Origin: Pseudeuparius sepicola
Lineage: Eukaryota > Arthropoda > Insecta > Coleoptera > Anthribidae
Assembly (NCBI GenBank): GCA_963920635.1
Contig: OY987298.1
Location: forward strand, 3,286,001-3,350,000
Direction: 5' to 3'
DNA length: 64,000 nt
The notes beneath the pieces were generated by a model. It saw only the letters and a program-made list of their open reading frames with translations, had not been told where the DNA came from and did no database searches. This document shows positions 33,776-43,729 of the stretch, in pieces. Both the position numbers and the translations under genes were made by a program. Position 1 is the first letter of the stretch. Every line of letters starts with the position of its first letter.

Positions 33776-34032
33776 GGTAATTCCGGTAGTGTTGCCCCAC
33801 ATAAAAATAAGAGTAAATAAACAATAGTGGGATAGACTTTTTATTGATGAAAAATTCAACACAAATAGCAAGTCTTGCTAACTTTCGCCTCAAGCATAAA
33901 AAATACAACAAATAAACTTAGTTTCCCACTTTAAACTAAAAAAAAAATAAAAATAATCTGGCCATCTCTCCCGCATGTCCGGGTGAGTTGCCCCTATCAA
34001 TTGGGACAGACGCCTCGCCTATAAAAAAACAT

Positions 34033-34716
34033 CTAAAAATTGCGCTGTAACTGTTTTAGGGCGGTTTTGGCTTTTTCTTTGCGCTTATCCTCCCTTCCAC
34101 AAGAATTGCACTTATTAAAATACATAGTGCATGTTTCGTGCATCCATTTCTGACAAGTTATGCACTGTATCCAATCGACCGTTTCTCTTGTCTGAAAATA
34201 CATCTCCAAACATTCGACGCATTGCTCGGTATCACTATCTGAAACGCGTGTCTTCTTTAGTGTTACCTTTTTTTGTCGGGTACTCAGAGAAGCCAATGGT
34301 GCATCATCCGAAGAGGACGAGGAGCTGCTTTCACGATTACGTTTTCCTGTTTTGTTGACGTTTTTATTCTCTTTTGTCTGTTCTGCCGAAAACTGTTTTC
34401 TTTTTTTCTCTTGTTTAGTGGGAAGTACAGGAATTGGACTGATTTCTAACAAGTACTTTGACGGGGTTTCTTTACAAGATACTGTAGATTTTGACGATGT
34501 GCAAGTTTTTGGTTTAGACACAGGCGATGGTGATAGTTGGGAGGTTCCAGCAGTCAAAATTTCATAAAAACGTCTTGCTTCCTCTCTATTCATTCCCTCA
34601 CTTCGAGCAAGTGACAAACCTTGAGATTTTCTAAGGCTCAACTCTTTATTTCTACATAGAAAAGATTCTAACCAGTCGTAGCCGGCCATTTCGGTATCTC
34701 TGTTAAATTTGTGGTT
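34033..34716 (-). pseudogene. Pogo transposase, CENP-B-type helix joined to C-terminal zinc finger
   Basis: From about 34716, HKFNRDTEMAGYDWLESFL and LSLRKSQGLSLARSEGMNRE form the second DNA-binding helix region of pogo and jerky-type proteins. Where the DDE domain should begin (after RRFYEIL), the sequence passes directly into a low-complexity serine/lysine-rich tail (SESSSSSSSDDAPLASLS) and a C-terminal cysteine/histidine finger (CVEC ... WIQCITCQKWMHETC ... CNSC) resembling a PHD finger. The catalytic core of some 200 residues is missing, so it cannot cut DNA, but it could still bind ends and act as a repressor. Confidence 0.8.
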
Positions 34717-35015
34717 GTGGTTCTAATGGTGTCGCGTTCAGGTGCAAATCCAACCTTTTCCAGTTTCTGAATATGGGCTACTAATCTTTTCTCGTTTTCA
34801 ATGCCTAAAATACCCTGAGGACCAAGACGAATATCAGAAACAACTCCAGTTTGCCTTCTTCTTCGAAGAGTTCTTGATGGACTACCATAATTACGCGCAG
34901 CTTCGTTGACGCCCATCTCGCCAACTTCTACCCTTCTAATCGCTTCCACTAAGTTTTCTTGCGTCCATTGTCGTCTTTGAATTGCACCGGGTTTTCTTTT
35001 ATATTTTGTCGGCAT
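34668..35015 (-). pseudogene. Pogo transposase N-terminus (psq-type helix-turn-helix)
   Basis: Residues 13-53 (RRQWTQENLVEAIRRVEVGE ... YGSPSRTLRRR) form a pipsqueak/pogo-type helix-turn-helix. The usual glycine/isoleucine segment with ENEKRLVAHIQKLEKVGFAP (residues 73-92) follows. The frame then breaks: after ERDTIR a deletion of a few dozen bases and a frame change lead into the next part. The start ATG at 35013-35015 lies 2 bp after a good acceptor. This part binds the transposon ends in active relatives. Confidence 0.8.
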
Positions 35016-35328
35016 GTCTAAAATGACAGAAATTATAAATGTTATTATTGAAAAAAGATTTGGGATAGATGCCCCGGGGCAATTCTCCTTTTATCTGGTA
35101 GAGACGCCTCGGGACTTCTATCCTTTTAGTACGGTATAGATGCCTTAGCCAGCATAGTTTATGTCGTTTGTGAACAGGCCGATCCCCTAGTTGAGACATC
35201 TCTACCACACGCTATTCACGCCATACACAAACATAGACAGGAATTAAACACCACAAACTACATTTACTATGCGCATTAACACATCCGTTCCATATATTAC
35301 GAGTAATTAAAAGCTTTTATTTAACTTG

Positions 35329-35358
35329 CAATGTATGTATGTATGTATGTATGTATGT
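35329..35358. repeat. TGTA microsatellite
   Basis: About six consecutive TGTA units immediately precede the Helitron-like 5' segment. Confidence 0.9.
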
Positions 35359-35403
35359 AATTTGTTCGGGTGGAATCTTGCAACTCAATTTTGAAGCAGA
35401 TAT

Positions 35404-35890
35404 CTTCAACCGATCGAGCTGAAATTTTGTACACACGTTTAATTTGGATGACAATGCATGATTATATGTGTGACGTCATTCTAAATCCAACATGGCGGAT
35501 CACCCAAGATGGCGGACTAGATAAATTTCAACCGATCGAGCTGAAATTTTGTACACACGTTTAATTTGGATGACAATGCATGATTATATGTGTGACGTCA
35601 TTCTAAATCCAACATGGCGGAACACTCAAGATGGCGGACTAGTTAAATTTCAACCGATCGAGCTGAAATTTTGTACACACGTTTAATTTGGATGACAATG
35701 CATGATTATATGTGTGACGTCATTCTAAATCCAACATGGCGGAACACTCAAGATGGCGGACTAGTTAAATTTCAACCGATCGAGCTGAAATTTTGTACAC
35801 ACGTTTAATTTGGATGACAATGCATGATTATATGTGTGACGTCATTCTAAATCCAACATGGCGGAACACCCAAGATGGCGGACTAGTTAA
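35404..35890. repeat. Tandem repeat, 4 units of about 121 bp
   Basis: Units begin TTCAACCGATCGAGCTGAAA at 35404, 35527, 35649 and 35770. They differ by a handful of bases (GATCACCC, GAACACTC or GAACACCC before AAGATGGCGG). Each contains TGACGTCA, a CRE-type site. Confidence 0.95.
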
Positions 35891-35931
35891 CTTTGACTTG
35901 TGTAGTTTGGTGAGATAGGCGTCAACAGCAT

Positions 35932-36143
35932 TGGTCTGCAACCTGTCTCGTTGTATATTTAGGCTCCAAGCTCTTCGCGCCTGGTCAAGCATACGTGGCC
36001 TTAAGTAGGGTTAGATCATTAGAAGGTCTCCTCATTGAAGAGCTAGACTGTTCTAAACTAACTGGCAAACGACCTTGCAACAATGATGCGTTAACTGAGA
36101 TGAATAGACTCAGACACCTGGCCAAACTAAAAATTACAAAATA
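35932..36143 (+). pseudogene. Helitron Pif1-like helicase C-terminal fragment
   Basis: The frame reads YLGSKLFAPGQAYVALSRVR followed by SLEGLLIEELDCSKL and a tail ending in TAA at 36141-36143. GQAYVALSR is the conserved last helicase motif of Pif1-type enzymes and of Helitron Rep/helicase proteins; it helps couple ATP hydrolysis to unwinding. Only this final part survives, directly after the tandem units. Rep and the other helicase motifs are absent. A cellular Pif1 fragment is the alternative, but the repeat context favours a Helitron. Confidence 0.8.
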
Positions 36144-36649
36144 AATTAAAAGTAAAAAAATATTTTTAAAAAAAGCTTTTATTTAAATGCGCTAAAAAGA
36201 ATAAAATAATCTTTTCTTTTAAAACTTTTACTATCAACTTATAACGTCATTCCACAATTTATATGATATAAAAGCTTGTCGCGAGATTTAAGTAGTGGTA
36301 TTTACTTAGTTTGAAAACTTAAATCTCGCGACAAGCTTTTATATCACATAAATTGTGGAATGACGTTATAAGTTGATAGTAAAAGTTTTAAAAGAAAAGA
36401 TTATTTTATTCTTTTTAGCGCATTTAAATAAAAGCTTTTTTTAAAAAAAATTTTTTACTTTTAATTTTTTATAATAAAACTTACCTTAAATGGCGTAAAA
36501 AAACAAAACGAGCAGCCCGCGAAACGAACGTGCATAAGTAAATAAACAACTAGCCATAATGGACGTGCCGATATAAGATGTGCCGCCCTCTAGTAGGCAA
36601 TAGCGGAAATGCACAAAGTAGGGCATCTCTCCCGGAATTACCTTATGAT

Positions 36650-38218
36650 CTAAATATGCAGGAAACTAATGCTAAAATAGCGGAAAACGATTAGAGCACA
36701 CGCCTGTTGTGTTAATATTTGCAAAGCTTCCCTGTTGGGACAATTTCTAGGGATTTTGTCATTTTCAGGAGAGGACCTGCGCCGAATTCGGAAGTAAACA
36801 GAATACTGAAAACCTAATCCACGTGACACGTTTAAACTGATGAGGGTAGGTGTTGGATTTGGTTTTACCAAAGTCCCCTCGGCAATTTACCGCCGTGACT
36901 GAAATACCAAATATAGGATAATATATTGTTATGCTATACGGGGCGCCACATTCTGAATTTGCGGTTAATAGGAATTAGCAAATATTCCATGTCAAATTTT
37001 CAAACCGGGCATTTTTAAATGTCACCATTTTCTTATTGTAGCGGTTTTCACCGGAAGTGACAAAAGAGAAATAGACACTTCTACATTTTTGCTAGAAATA
37101 TTCCAGAGACTCTTTAAAATAAGGGGACCCAGCGTGTCACAGTCTATCACATAGGAAAAGTGAAGCCTTGAGGGGAAGTTTGTTTTCTGTATACTCCAAG
37201 GAGACCACATAAGTGGGCTGGTAAAAGGTTATGTTATAATTCAGTGTCCAACTGCCATCAGGTTTTATGTGACATGCCAGTGCCATAGATTCCAAAGGAG
37301 GCAAAATATTTACCATTATAGTTCAAAATTTTTAAGTTTTCTAACTTCCATATAGTCAATTAAAGGTAATGCGACCGCCTGTTGTAGTAGTCCCAATAAT
37401 TGCAACCAGATTTTTCTTGTCTCACCTTTAGTAATCCTACAATTCCCATTACGTAGGCATTACGTATAAGTAGGTAGTTCGAAACAAATCGCATTTGGAA
37501 AATTTTAAATTATTTAGCAGGTAGCTTCAGTCAGGTCTTTTTTTAAACAGTTTTTATCTACAACTATAAGTTTATTTTACGTTTGTGAGGTACCTTGGGA
37601 GAGAAATAAAATTACAAAAATTTTGTGAGCACGCAAGTACAAGACCTAATCTTATTAGTCCATCCCGAAATCTGTGAAAGTTCTTTGGGTAGATACATTC
37701 AACAAGGGAAAGAGAGTTCAAGTACGTACCTATTATACCTACATTATTACAAATGGTGTGAGGAACCTGGTAACAAGGTGCAATAGCGACAAGTTCTCAA
37801 ATAAGCAAAATCGGCACTGACTTACCATCTTATATTACTTAAATTTCTGGAAATAATTGTATGAAACCAAATTCAAATATAAAATAAATTTCATTCATTT
37901 GGCACTTGAAATATTCTCTGTGTTTGTTGACAGAACATCGTCAAGTCTAATTTTTAGAAATCGTGGAAACCATTATTAATTTTTACTAACAATCAAAGTA
38001 CCTGTTATATTCATAGATTCTCCAATAAAATGGCATACTTGGCATCATTGAGACCATTAGAATAAGGAAAGAAACGGCCTCACTTTGGAAAGTATAATGC
38101 TGGGTCCCCTTACTAAAGGGTCCCTGAAATATTCAATTGTCAAACCTGACAAATGAAAGTCCAAAACGATATTACAGTTTGTTTTTTTATTGATTATGAT
38201 TAAAGCAGGGATTTTGCG
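36650..38218. other. Intergenic, single-copy-looking
   Basis: 36700-36900 is GC-richer. A loose inverted pair (AATATTCCAGAGACTC ... GGGGACCCAGC at about 37097-37133 and its complement at 38098-38135) may be the ends of an old element. No domain is recognised except the short ORF listed separately. Confidence 0.35.
37137..37316 (-). other. Unrecognised 59-codon ORF with coding-like composition
   Basis: From ATG 37316-37314 the frame contains LESMALACHIKPDGSWTLNY and FYQPTYVVSLEYTENK, then ends in TGA at 37137. The residue mix looks like real protein, possibly part of an enzyme or transposon ORF, but I do not recognise it and no neighbours support it. Confidence 0.2.
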
Positions 38219-38736
38219 ATGATTATTTCGCTCATACTGCTTGCATCCAATATCTTCTTCCATAAAAATCCAACCAATCATATGCCTCTGCTAGCACTTG
38301 TGCAAATTATCGCGGTACCTAATACCACTTGTGCAATTATCACTTCGTTGCTTAGCAACCGTGAATCTGTTCGGTATAAACACGTACTTCTTAAAATTGG
38401 TGAGTTTTACACTGTTCTAAATTATGCAGCTTATAAATTATGTTGCAGTATTATTAAGCATTGTATCAATGAATTTATAGAAGTTTTACATTGCTACATC
38501 CTTGTTATTAGACCCCCGTCTCCGTTTAAATTTATGACACATTCAGAAAATAAACCAACGCCAACAGGGTGTATAGGTATAATCGCATTGGCCTTAAATT
38601 GGATATCCAAGCGTAGAACGCTACAGTCGAAGCTTTCAATAAACTCGTTCAAAATGAGTCGTTTTGGAAATGTAAACATAGAAAAAATCAATACAGAAAT
38701 TATTACACCGTATTCGTGAAATAATCTAGACAAATA
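38219..38736. other. Open stretch of unknown meaning, with a palindromic X-box-like motif
   Basis: A 166-codon plus frame (38219-38719) is open but shows no domain; its first 20 residues are hydrophobic. GTTGCTTAGCAAC at 38347-38359 is a perfect palindromic X-box-like sequence of the kind RFX factors bind. In isolation it may be chance. Confidence 0.25.
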
Positions 38737-39240
38737 CCGCTCGTGCCAGAAATGTTTCTAAATAATTTTATTCTCAAACGCTATTTTGCCCATTAGCAAA
38801 ACCACTCGTACAAATTGGGCTTTTATTTTCAGAGATAAAAGACCAATTTATACTCGTGATCTTTCTAGGCAAAATAGCGCTTTCGAAAAAATTATCGATA
38901 AAATTTCTGGCACTTGTGATATTACATACGAAAATTCCATACCTACCTTTTTTGACCAATCAGAGGCTCGTTTTTTGCTTCGTTGTCATGGCAACTCAAA
39001 AAATTTCCGGAAATATTCTCACTTGCTCTAGGCAGCAGTAGAGGCCCTGTATGACACGAAAAGTGACAGTTATTCGTTTTAACAGAGGTTGGACAACAGA
39101 TTTTGGCAGATCTAGTAACATTGTTTTTATTATATTTTTATATTGGCGGGTGTCAGTTTGTCAACAAACTGTCAACAAATTATTGAGCATAGATAAGAAA
39201 TAAATATACGATTATTGAGCGTGCTAATTTTCTTTTGCAA
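38737..39240. other. Upstream region of the THAP gene with dispersed-repeat piece
   Basis: 38870-38945 (CGATAAAATTTCTGGCACTT) recurs near 1453. AATAGCGCTTTCGAAAAAAT faces AACGCTATTTTGCCCATTAG, giving an inverted repeat around 38776-38885. No convincing TATA box before the ATG at 39263. Confidence 0.4.
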
Positions 39241-39262
39241 AAAGGAGTGTTAAAAGGTAAAA

Positions 39263-40604
39263 ATGACATCTTGCGTAATAAGAAACTGCAAGAATTCTGA
39301 GCAGGATGGATTTTTCTTAACGCCCTTTCAAAAAAGCGCAGAAGAACGAGCACGATGGAAAGTGCAAATGAAATACCCTAACATGAGAGTTGGAAATGAT
39401 ACGAAACTTTGCGAGGTAAGTAAATTTAATTACATAAGTATCTAGTTCCTTTTTATTTTTTGTTTGATCTGTGATTTTAATCTGCAGAATAATTTCCTTA
39501 ATCTGCATCAGCAACATAACATAAGGTACCTAAATTAATATTAAATATTAGTACCTATTTGTTTTCAATAAAAATCCATAAGGTTATACAAACCACTTAT
39601 TAGAATTCTTATGAAAATTTCCCAATGTTAAAGAGATAATTCTAAAGTTTTTGCCTTCAAGGAGGTAAAACCTGTTGGGTATAGGTATTTACTGGACCAG
39701 CATAGGCATTTTTCGTTTCATGGAATAATAAAAAATGTATTTATTATATAAGTTGTGCGTGATAACTTTGGATTAGTTTATAATATTTTGTTACTGTAAA
39801 GGAAATTTTTCTACGACAAAATTCTCATAACGAAGAGACGTATATTCCAGAAAACTATACAGGATCTTCCACATCAAAACTTCCACCTCCATAATTTTTT
39901 GACCTATTTTGTTAATTTTTTAAAATTTTCGTTGCTTCTCGAAAGGAGAAAACTAAAAAATATGAAAAAAGTTGTTTGCAATTAGAAAATTCTTCCTATC
40001 GTGAAATTTGGAAAGAGACTGTAATATAATTTAATTCGTAAATACTTGTTCTAATACATTTTTTCGAAACCTCCTACAGGAAAAAACGCCACGAATAGCA
40101 ATAAAATACTTACAAAATCTTACTTGTAAGGATATTTTAGAATTTATAATAACTGTTAGAGAGAGACAGTTTTGAAGGAGCTTTATTTTCCACTAAGGCC
40201 AACAAAATCGGACAAAAAGAAGTTAACACGGGTGGGAATTTTATATAAAGAACCATTTTTGTGTAGTCAGTTAAATGTGTGAGCTTATTTTGTATTAATA
40301 TTCCATTACAAATTTCTTGCTGATAAAAAAAATAGCATTTGATGGCAGCGTTTTATTATGTTTAGGTAGCTTAAATTTAGTTCTTTAACTTTCACAGGTT
40401 CACTTCTCCGACATGGATTTTGAGTGTCAAGTTGTGCTGAAGAAACGATCCTCTCCTGCAACGTTTGATGAACGTGACTTTAGCAAGAAAGAACCATTAA
40501 ATATGTATAAATTTCTGAGAACTTGTACTAGTTTGATTTTTCCTATTTACTTACAATATATCTTTGAAAACAAAAATACTGTTGTCTTCTTTTTTGAAAT
40601 ATAG
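39263..40604 (+). CDS. THAP zinc-finger protein, two exons, possibly incomplete at the 3' end
   Basis: This is the best-preserved coding structure in the window. Exon 1 (39263-39415, 51 codons) opens MTSCVIRNCKN with zinc ligands C4 and C9 and contains W32. A good donor GAGGTAAGT follows, and exon 2 starts at 40398 after TTTCACAG in phase 0. The join supplies C50 and H53 (CEVH), giving C-x4-C-x40-C-x2-H; SSPATF then takes the place of the usual AVPxxF box. The exon 2 frame closes with TAG at 40604 after a hydrophobic tail, making 119 residues. That tail looks intronic, so a further donor (perhaps GTATAA near 40504) and more exons are possible. THAP domains bind DNA in the nucleus. The ATG has a fair context (AAAAATGA). 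Whether it is a host gene or transposon-derived cannot be settled here. Confidence 0.65.
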
Positions 40605-41685
40605 ATGATCTCCCTTGCATTGAAAAGTTATTAACTTTTATTTACAAAAAATGAAAGAAAGACTAATATCGATATTAAATACCTAGGTACTCATTTTTTT
40701 ATTCAGCCTAATTCTATTAACCATGTTTTTCAATAGTGGTTGATTCATATTACCAAAACAAACTTTCCAACTTTTTATTCCGTATAAATTTCAGTATTTA
40801 TCTTCCCTTATGGTTAAATTTTCATAAAAATACAAACAAGCGAACGGAGAACAGCATGTTGCGAAGGAGAGTAATCTCTTCTGATTGAAAACGCAGTTTA
40901 GGATCCATTTCATAATGTACATTCAACTAAATGATATTTTGACTTTAACATTAGGTAAAGAAACTTTTGCAACAATACTAAACAATAGTTGTATTGTTAG
41001 AAAGCTCCTTTAATTTTAAATGGTACTTTAGTTTCCCTATGCAATTGGTCCTTAATCATTTTATTCTTAAATTTTCGTCCTTTGGAAAGCCCAAAATGAA
41101 TACAAGTTGACCGCTTGTCGTCCAGCAAAGAAAACCTAGCTACTTCAAGTTATTATTACGATTTGACTTACAGCCAGGTATATAACTAAGTTCTAGCTTC
41201 CCCTGGATGGTTCTAGACATCTTGAGGCTTGAAATTGTAAAGGAACGATTCTCCACTTCGAACTTTTATAGAAATATTTCACTTTTGCACAAACAAAACA
41301 AATTTATAAAAAAGCTGTCGCCAGCACTTCGGGCTGTCTGTTTCCACCCCAGAGACACATTGCCGCGTCGTAGCAATCTGGCGACGATAGCACTACCCGC
41401 ACTACACAAATGAATTCTGGTAAATTTCTTGTAAAATCAACCGACAGGCAGTGTCAGGGCGCGCGACGTGGACCCGCATCCCTTGTTGTCAGTTTTCTCT
41501 ACTTCAGGGCTTATCCCAGAGTCGGCTGTGGTTATGTGCCTACGGCCATGGTGGGACTCCCGGGTTCGAGTCCTATGGTTGGAGTGCATTTTTTTCAATT
41601 GACATCCTTTACCTGATATGAACCTAAAACATCTTTTATTATTTATAATTACAAGTAGGTACTAAAAAATCTTTCTTTGTATGTA
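40605..41685. other. Spacer with GC-rich patch and tRNA-like sequence
   Basis: 40605-41200 is AT-rich with nothing recognised. 41320-41580 is GC-richer and includes the tRNA-like segment listed separately. Confidence 0.4.
41505..41592 (+). other. tRNA-like or SINE-like segment
   Basis: GGTTCGAGTCC at 41563-41573 is a perfect pol III B box. GGTTATGTGCC at about 41530 is a weak A-box candidate at a suitable distance, and a run of seven T at about 41589-41595 could terminate pol III transcription. The flanks do not form a clear acceptor stem, so it is probably a SINE piece and not a tRNA gene. Confidence 0.35.
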
Positions 41686-43727
41686 CAGGGTGTCTCAAAC
41701 TCGAGGCCCCAGGGTCGCTATTGGCTAATAAAAAACGTAAATGAAAATTTCACTTGGGGTTTTTAAACGAGACTACTTGGGATTACTTTTGAGCCCAAAA
41801 TTTTATTTTTGAGCTTTTGAAAATGCCTGTAATGACGTCACGAAATATATTTTTCCCAGAAACATACCTGTTTCTTTTTCTATTGTGAAAGAGCGTGTTT
41901 TTCTGATAAACTTTCATTAAGAAACTTTTTTCATGTCTCTCTTCGTTTAAAAGATACAAGCAGGAATATGCAAAAACACGTATATTAAATATATCGGAAA
42001 AAATCAAGTTAGCCGTGATTTAATTTGGTCTCCATGGAAAATATTAGGATATTTAAAGACTTACGAACTACCTACTTGTTATAAAAATATAATACTATGA
42101 AATATAGCGGTAATATTTTAATTTTATAAATAAAAAAACAAACAAAAACATTGCAAGTAACTATTAATAATAAATGAATAAATAACAATTATAACTATAA
42201 ATTATTTTCTATGTGCCCCCCATCTTCTAAGAAACACATTTCATATCGTCGCCGAACTTCTCTTTGGGTGGCTTTTCTTAAAATTTCCGGGGAAATGTCT
42301 TGGCACGCAATTATAATTTTTTCCTTCAAATGGTCAATATTTTGTGAAGGGGTCTTATATACATTATTTTTGAGAAGTACTCATAAACAAAAATCTAAAG
42401 GGGTCAGGTCTGGAGATTTCCCTGGCCATTTTATTGGACCATTAATCCCTATCCATCTATCCTCATATATTTCGTCTAAATAATCGCGGACAATACGTGC
42501 TGCGTGAGGTGGAGCTCCATCATGTTGAAACCACATTGATCGCCTTAATTGAAGAGGCACATCTTCAAGAAGAATTGAAAGTTCATCTCGAAGAAAACTC
42601 AGATATCTTTCGCTATTTAAAATTCCTTCATAAAAATAAGGTTCAATTAGATGGCGACCAATGATGCCACACCAGACATTTATACCAAAATGACCTTGAT
42701 CCCTAATAGGATTGACAAAATGAGGGTTATCTGTTGACCAATAATGTTCATTTCTTCTGTTTGGCATACCATTGCTCACAAAATGGCTTTCGTCTGTCCA
42801 AAGAATGTGATTTAAAATGTGCCTGTCAACAATTTCTGGTATTGTTATAATTTGGGAAATAAAATTTACTCGCTTCTCTCTATTCAGTTCCCCTAATTGT
42901 TCTAAATAGTGTAACTTGTAGGCGTGATATTTATTGCTCTTCATAATTCTTTGAACTGAGGACTTATCAAAATTTAATTCCCTGCTAGCTTGCCTAATTG
43001 AATGTCTGGGATTGTCTTCAAAATATTGCAGTACCTGGGCTGTTGCATCATCACTGCGAGTTCTTTTTCGAATTGGTTTATCTTTTCGATTGCAAAATGC
43101 ACTTTGATTTTCACGAAGAGTTTTTTCCAGTCTTATAAATTTTTTGTGATCAGGAATTCGGCGGTCTGGATATCTTTCTTGATAGATTCGCACGGCTTTT
43201 CTGGCATTTTTTTGGGCTTCCCCGTAAATTAAAATCATATCAACTTTTTCATCATGTGTAGTCATTTTGATTGAAATAAACGATTAAAAATGAATAATAA
43301 CCAAGACTAAATATTTTAAAATTGACAAGTTATTTCACAAACTGCTTTAGTATAGTCAAACTGTCTGTTGTTTTCCATGGAGACCAAATTAAATCACGGC
43401 TAACTTGATTTTTTCCGATATATTTAATATGCGTATTTTTGCATATTTCTGCTTGTATCTTTTAAACGAAGAGAGACATGAAAAAAGTTTCTTAATGAAA
43501 GTTTATCAGAAAAACACGCTCTTTCACAATAGAAAAAGAAACAGGTATGTTTCTGGGAAAAATATATTTCGTGACGTCATTACAGGCATTTTCAAAAGTT
43601 CAAAAAATAAAATTTTGGGCTCAAAAGTAATCCCAAGTAGTCTCATTTGAAACCTCCAAGTGAAATTTTCATTTGCGTTTTTTATTAGCCAATAGCGACC
43701 CTGGGGCATCGAGTTTGAGACACCCTG
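41686..43727 (-). mobile_element. Mariner-type transposon, 2042 bp, with about 357-bp inverted repeats
   Basis: CAGGGTGTCTCAAACTCGAG opens the element and its near complement CATCGAGTTTGAGACACCCTG closes it, with TA on both sides (41684-41685, 43728-43729). The inverted repeats are unusually long: 41686 to about 42042 and about 43371 to 43727, with few differences (for example one extra A or T near 41770). The target also shows outer symmetry (TATGTA ... TACATA). The minus-strand transposase fills the interior. The high arm identity indicates recent activity. Confidence 0.9.
42195..43265 (-). pseudogene. Mariner transposase, full length with one premature stop
   Basis: The reading frame has 356 codons from ATG 43265 to TAG 42195, with a single internal TGA at codon 295 (plus 42381-42383) where relatives have tryptophan after LDF. 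Residues 1-130 hold paired helix-turn-helix DNA-binding motifs (SIRQASRELNFDKSSVQRI, residues 89-107). The catalytic aspartates are D158 in WTDESHF, D249 in FQHDGAPPH and D291 in SPDLTPLDF. D249 and D291 are 41 residues apart, a DD41D spacing as in rosa-type mariners. All other landmarks are intact, including the C-terminal tail EVRRRYEMCFLEDGG. The damage is minimal, so active siblings may exist. Confidence 0.9.
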
Positions 43728-43729
43728 TA

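Larger units (their letters stand above)
35359..36480 (+). mobile_element. Helitron-like remnant: tandem units, helicase tail, 3' palindrome
   Basis: Three parts follow each other. First come four about 121-bp units (35404-35890) with CGATCGAGCTGAAATTTTGT and CAAGATGGCGGACTAG. Next is the helicase tail (35932-36143). Last is a palindrome with arms 36145-36290 and 36320-36475 (AAAAGCTTTTATTTAAATGC and its complement; CTTAAATCTCGCGACAAGCT around the loop). The order and sequence match the coding-free copy at 2505-3190. It lies inside the pogo 5' intron. Confidence 0.7.
33776..36647 (-). mobile_element. Pogo-like transposon, internally deleted, with a Helitron remnant in its 5' intron
   Basis: AGGTAATTCCGG at the left and CCGGAATTACCT at the right, each with TA outside, form the ends. 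Subterminal motifs GGGAGAGATGGCC and GGGCAACTCACCC lie just inside. The minus strand carries an N-terminal helix-turn-helix part (35015-34668) and a second part with the CENP-B-type helix and a C-terminal zinc finger (34689-34033); the DDE catalytic domain between them is absent. The 5' exon ends at a donor (AAGGTAAG, about 36484) and the acceptor TTTTAG lies 2 bp before the ATG, so 35018-36484 reads as an intron. Confidence 0.8.

Noticed and set aside
38219..38719. 166-codon plus-strand ORF as a membrane protein gene
   Set aside because: Only its first residues are hydrophobic, the rest has no recognisable pattern, and no promoter or homologue-like motif is visible.
41505..41592. Functional tRNA gene
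   Set aside because: The B box is good, but no acceptor stem or anticodon arm could be folded by eye; a SINE remnant is more likely.
42211..42483. 90-codon plus-strand ORF
   Set aside because: Antisense shadow of the mariner transposase.
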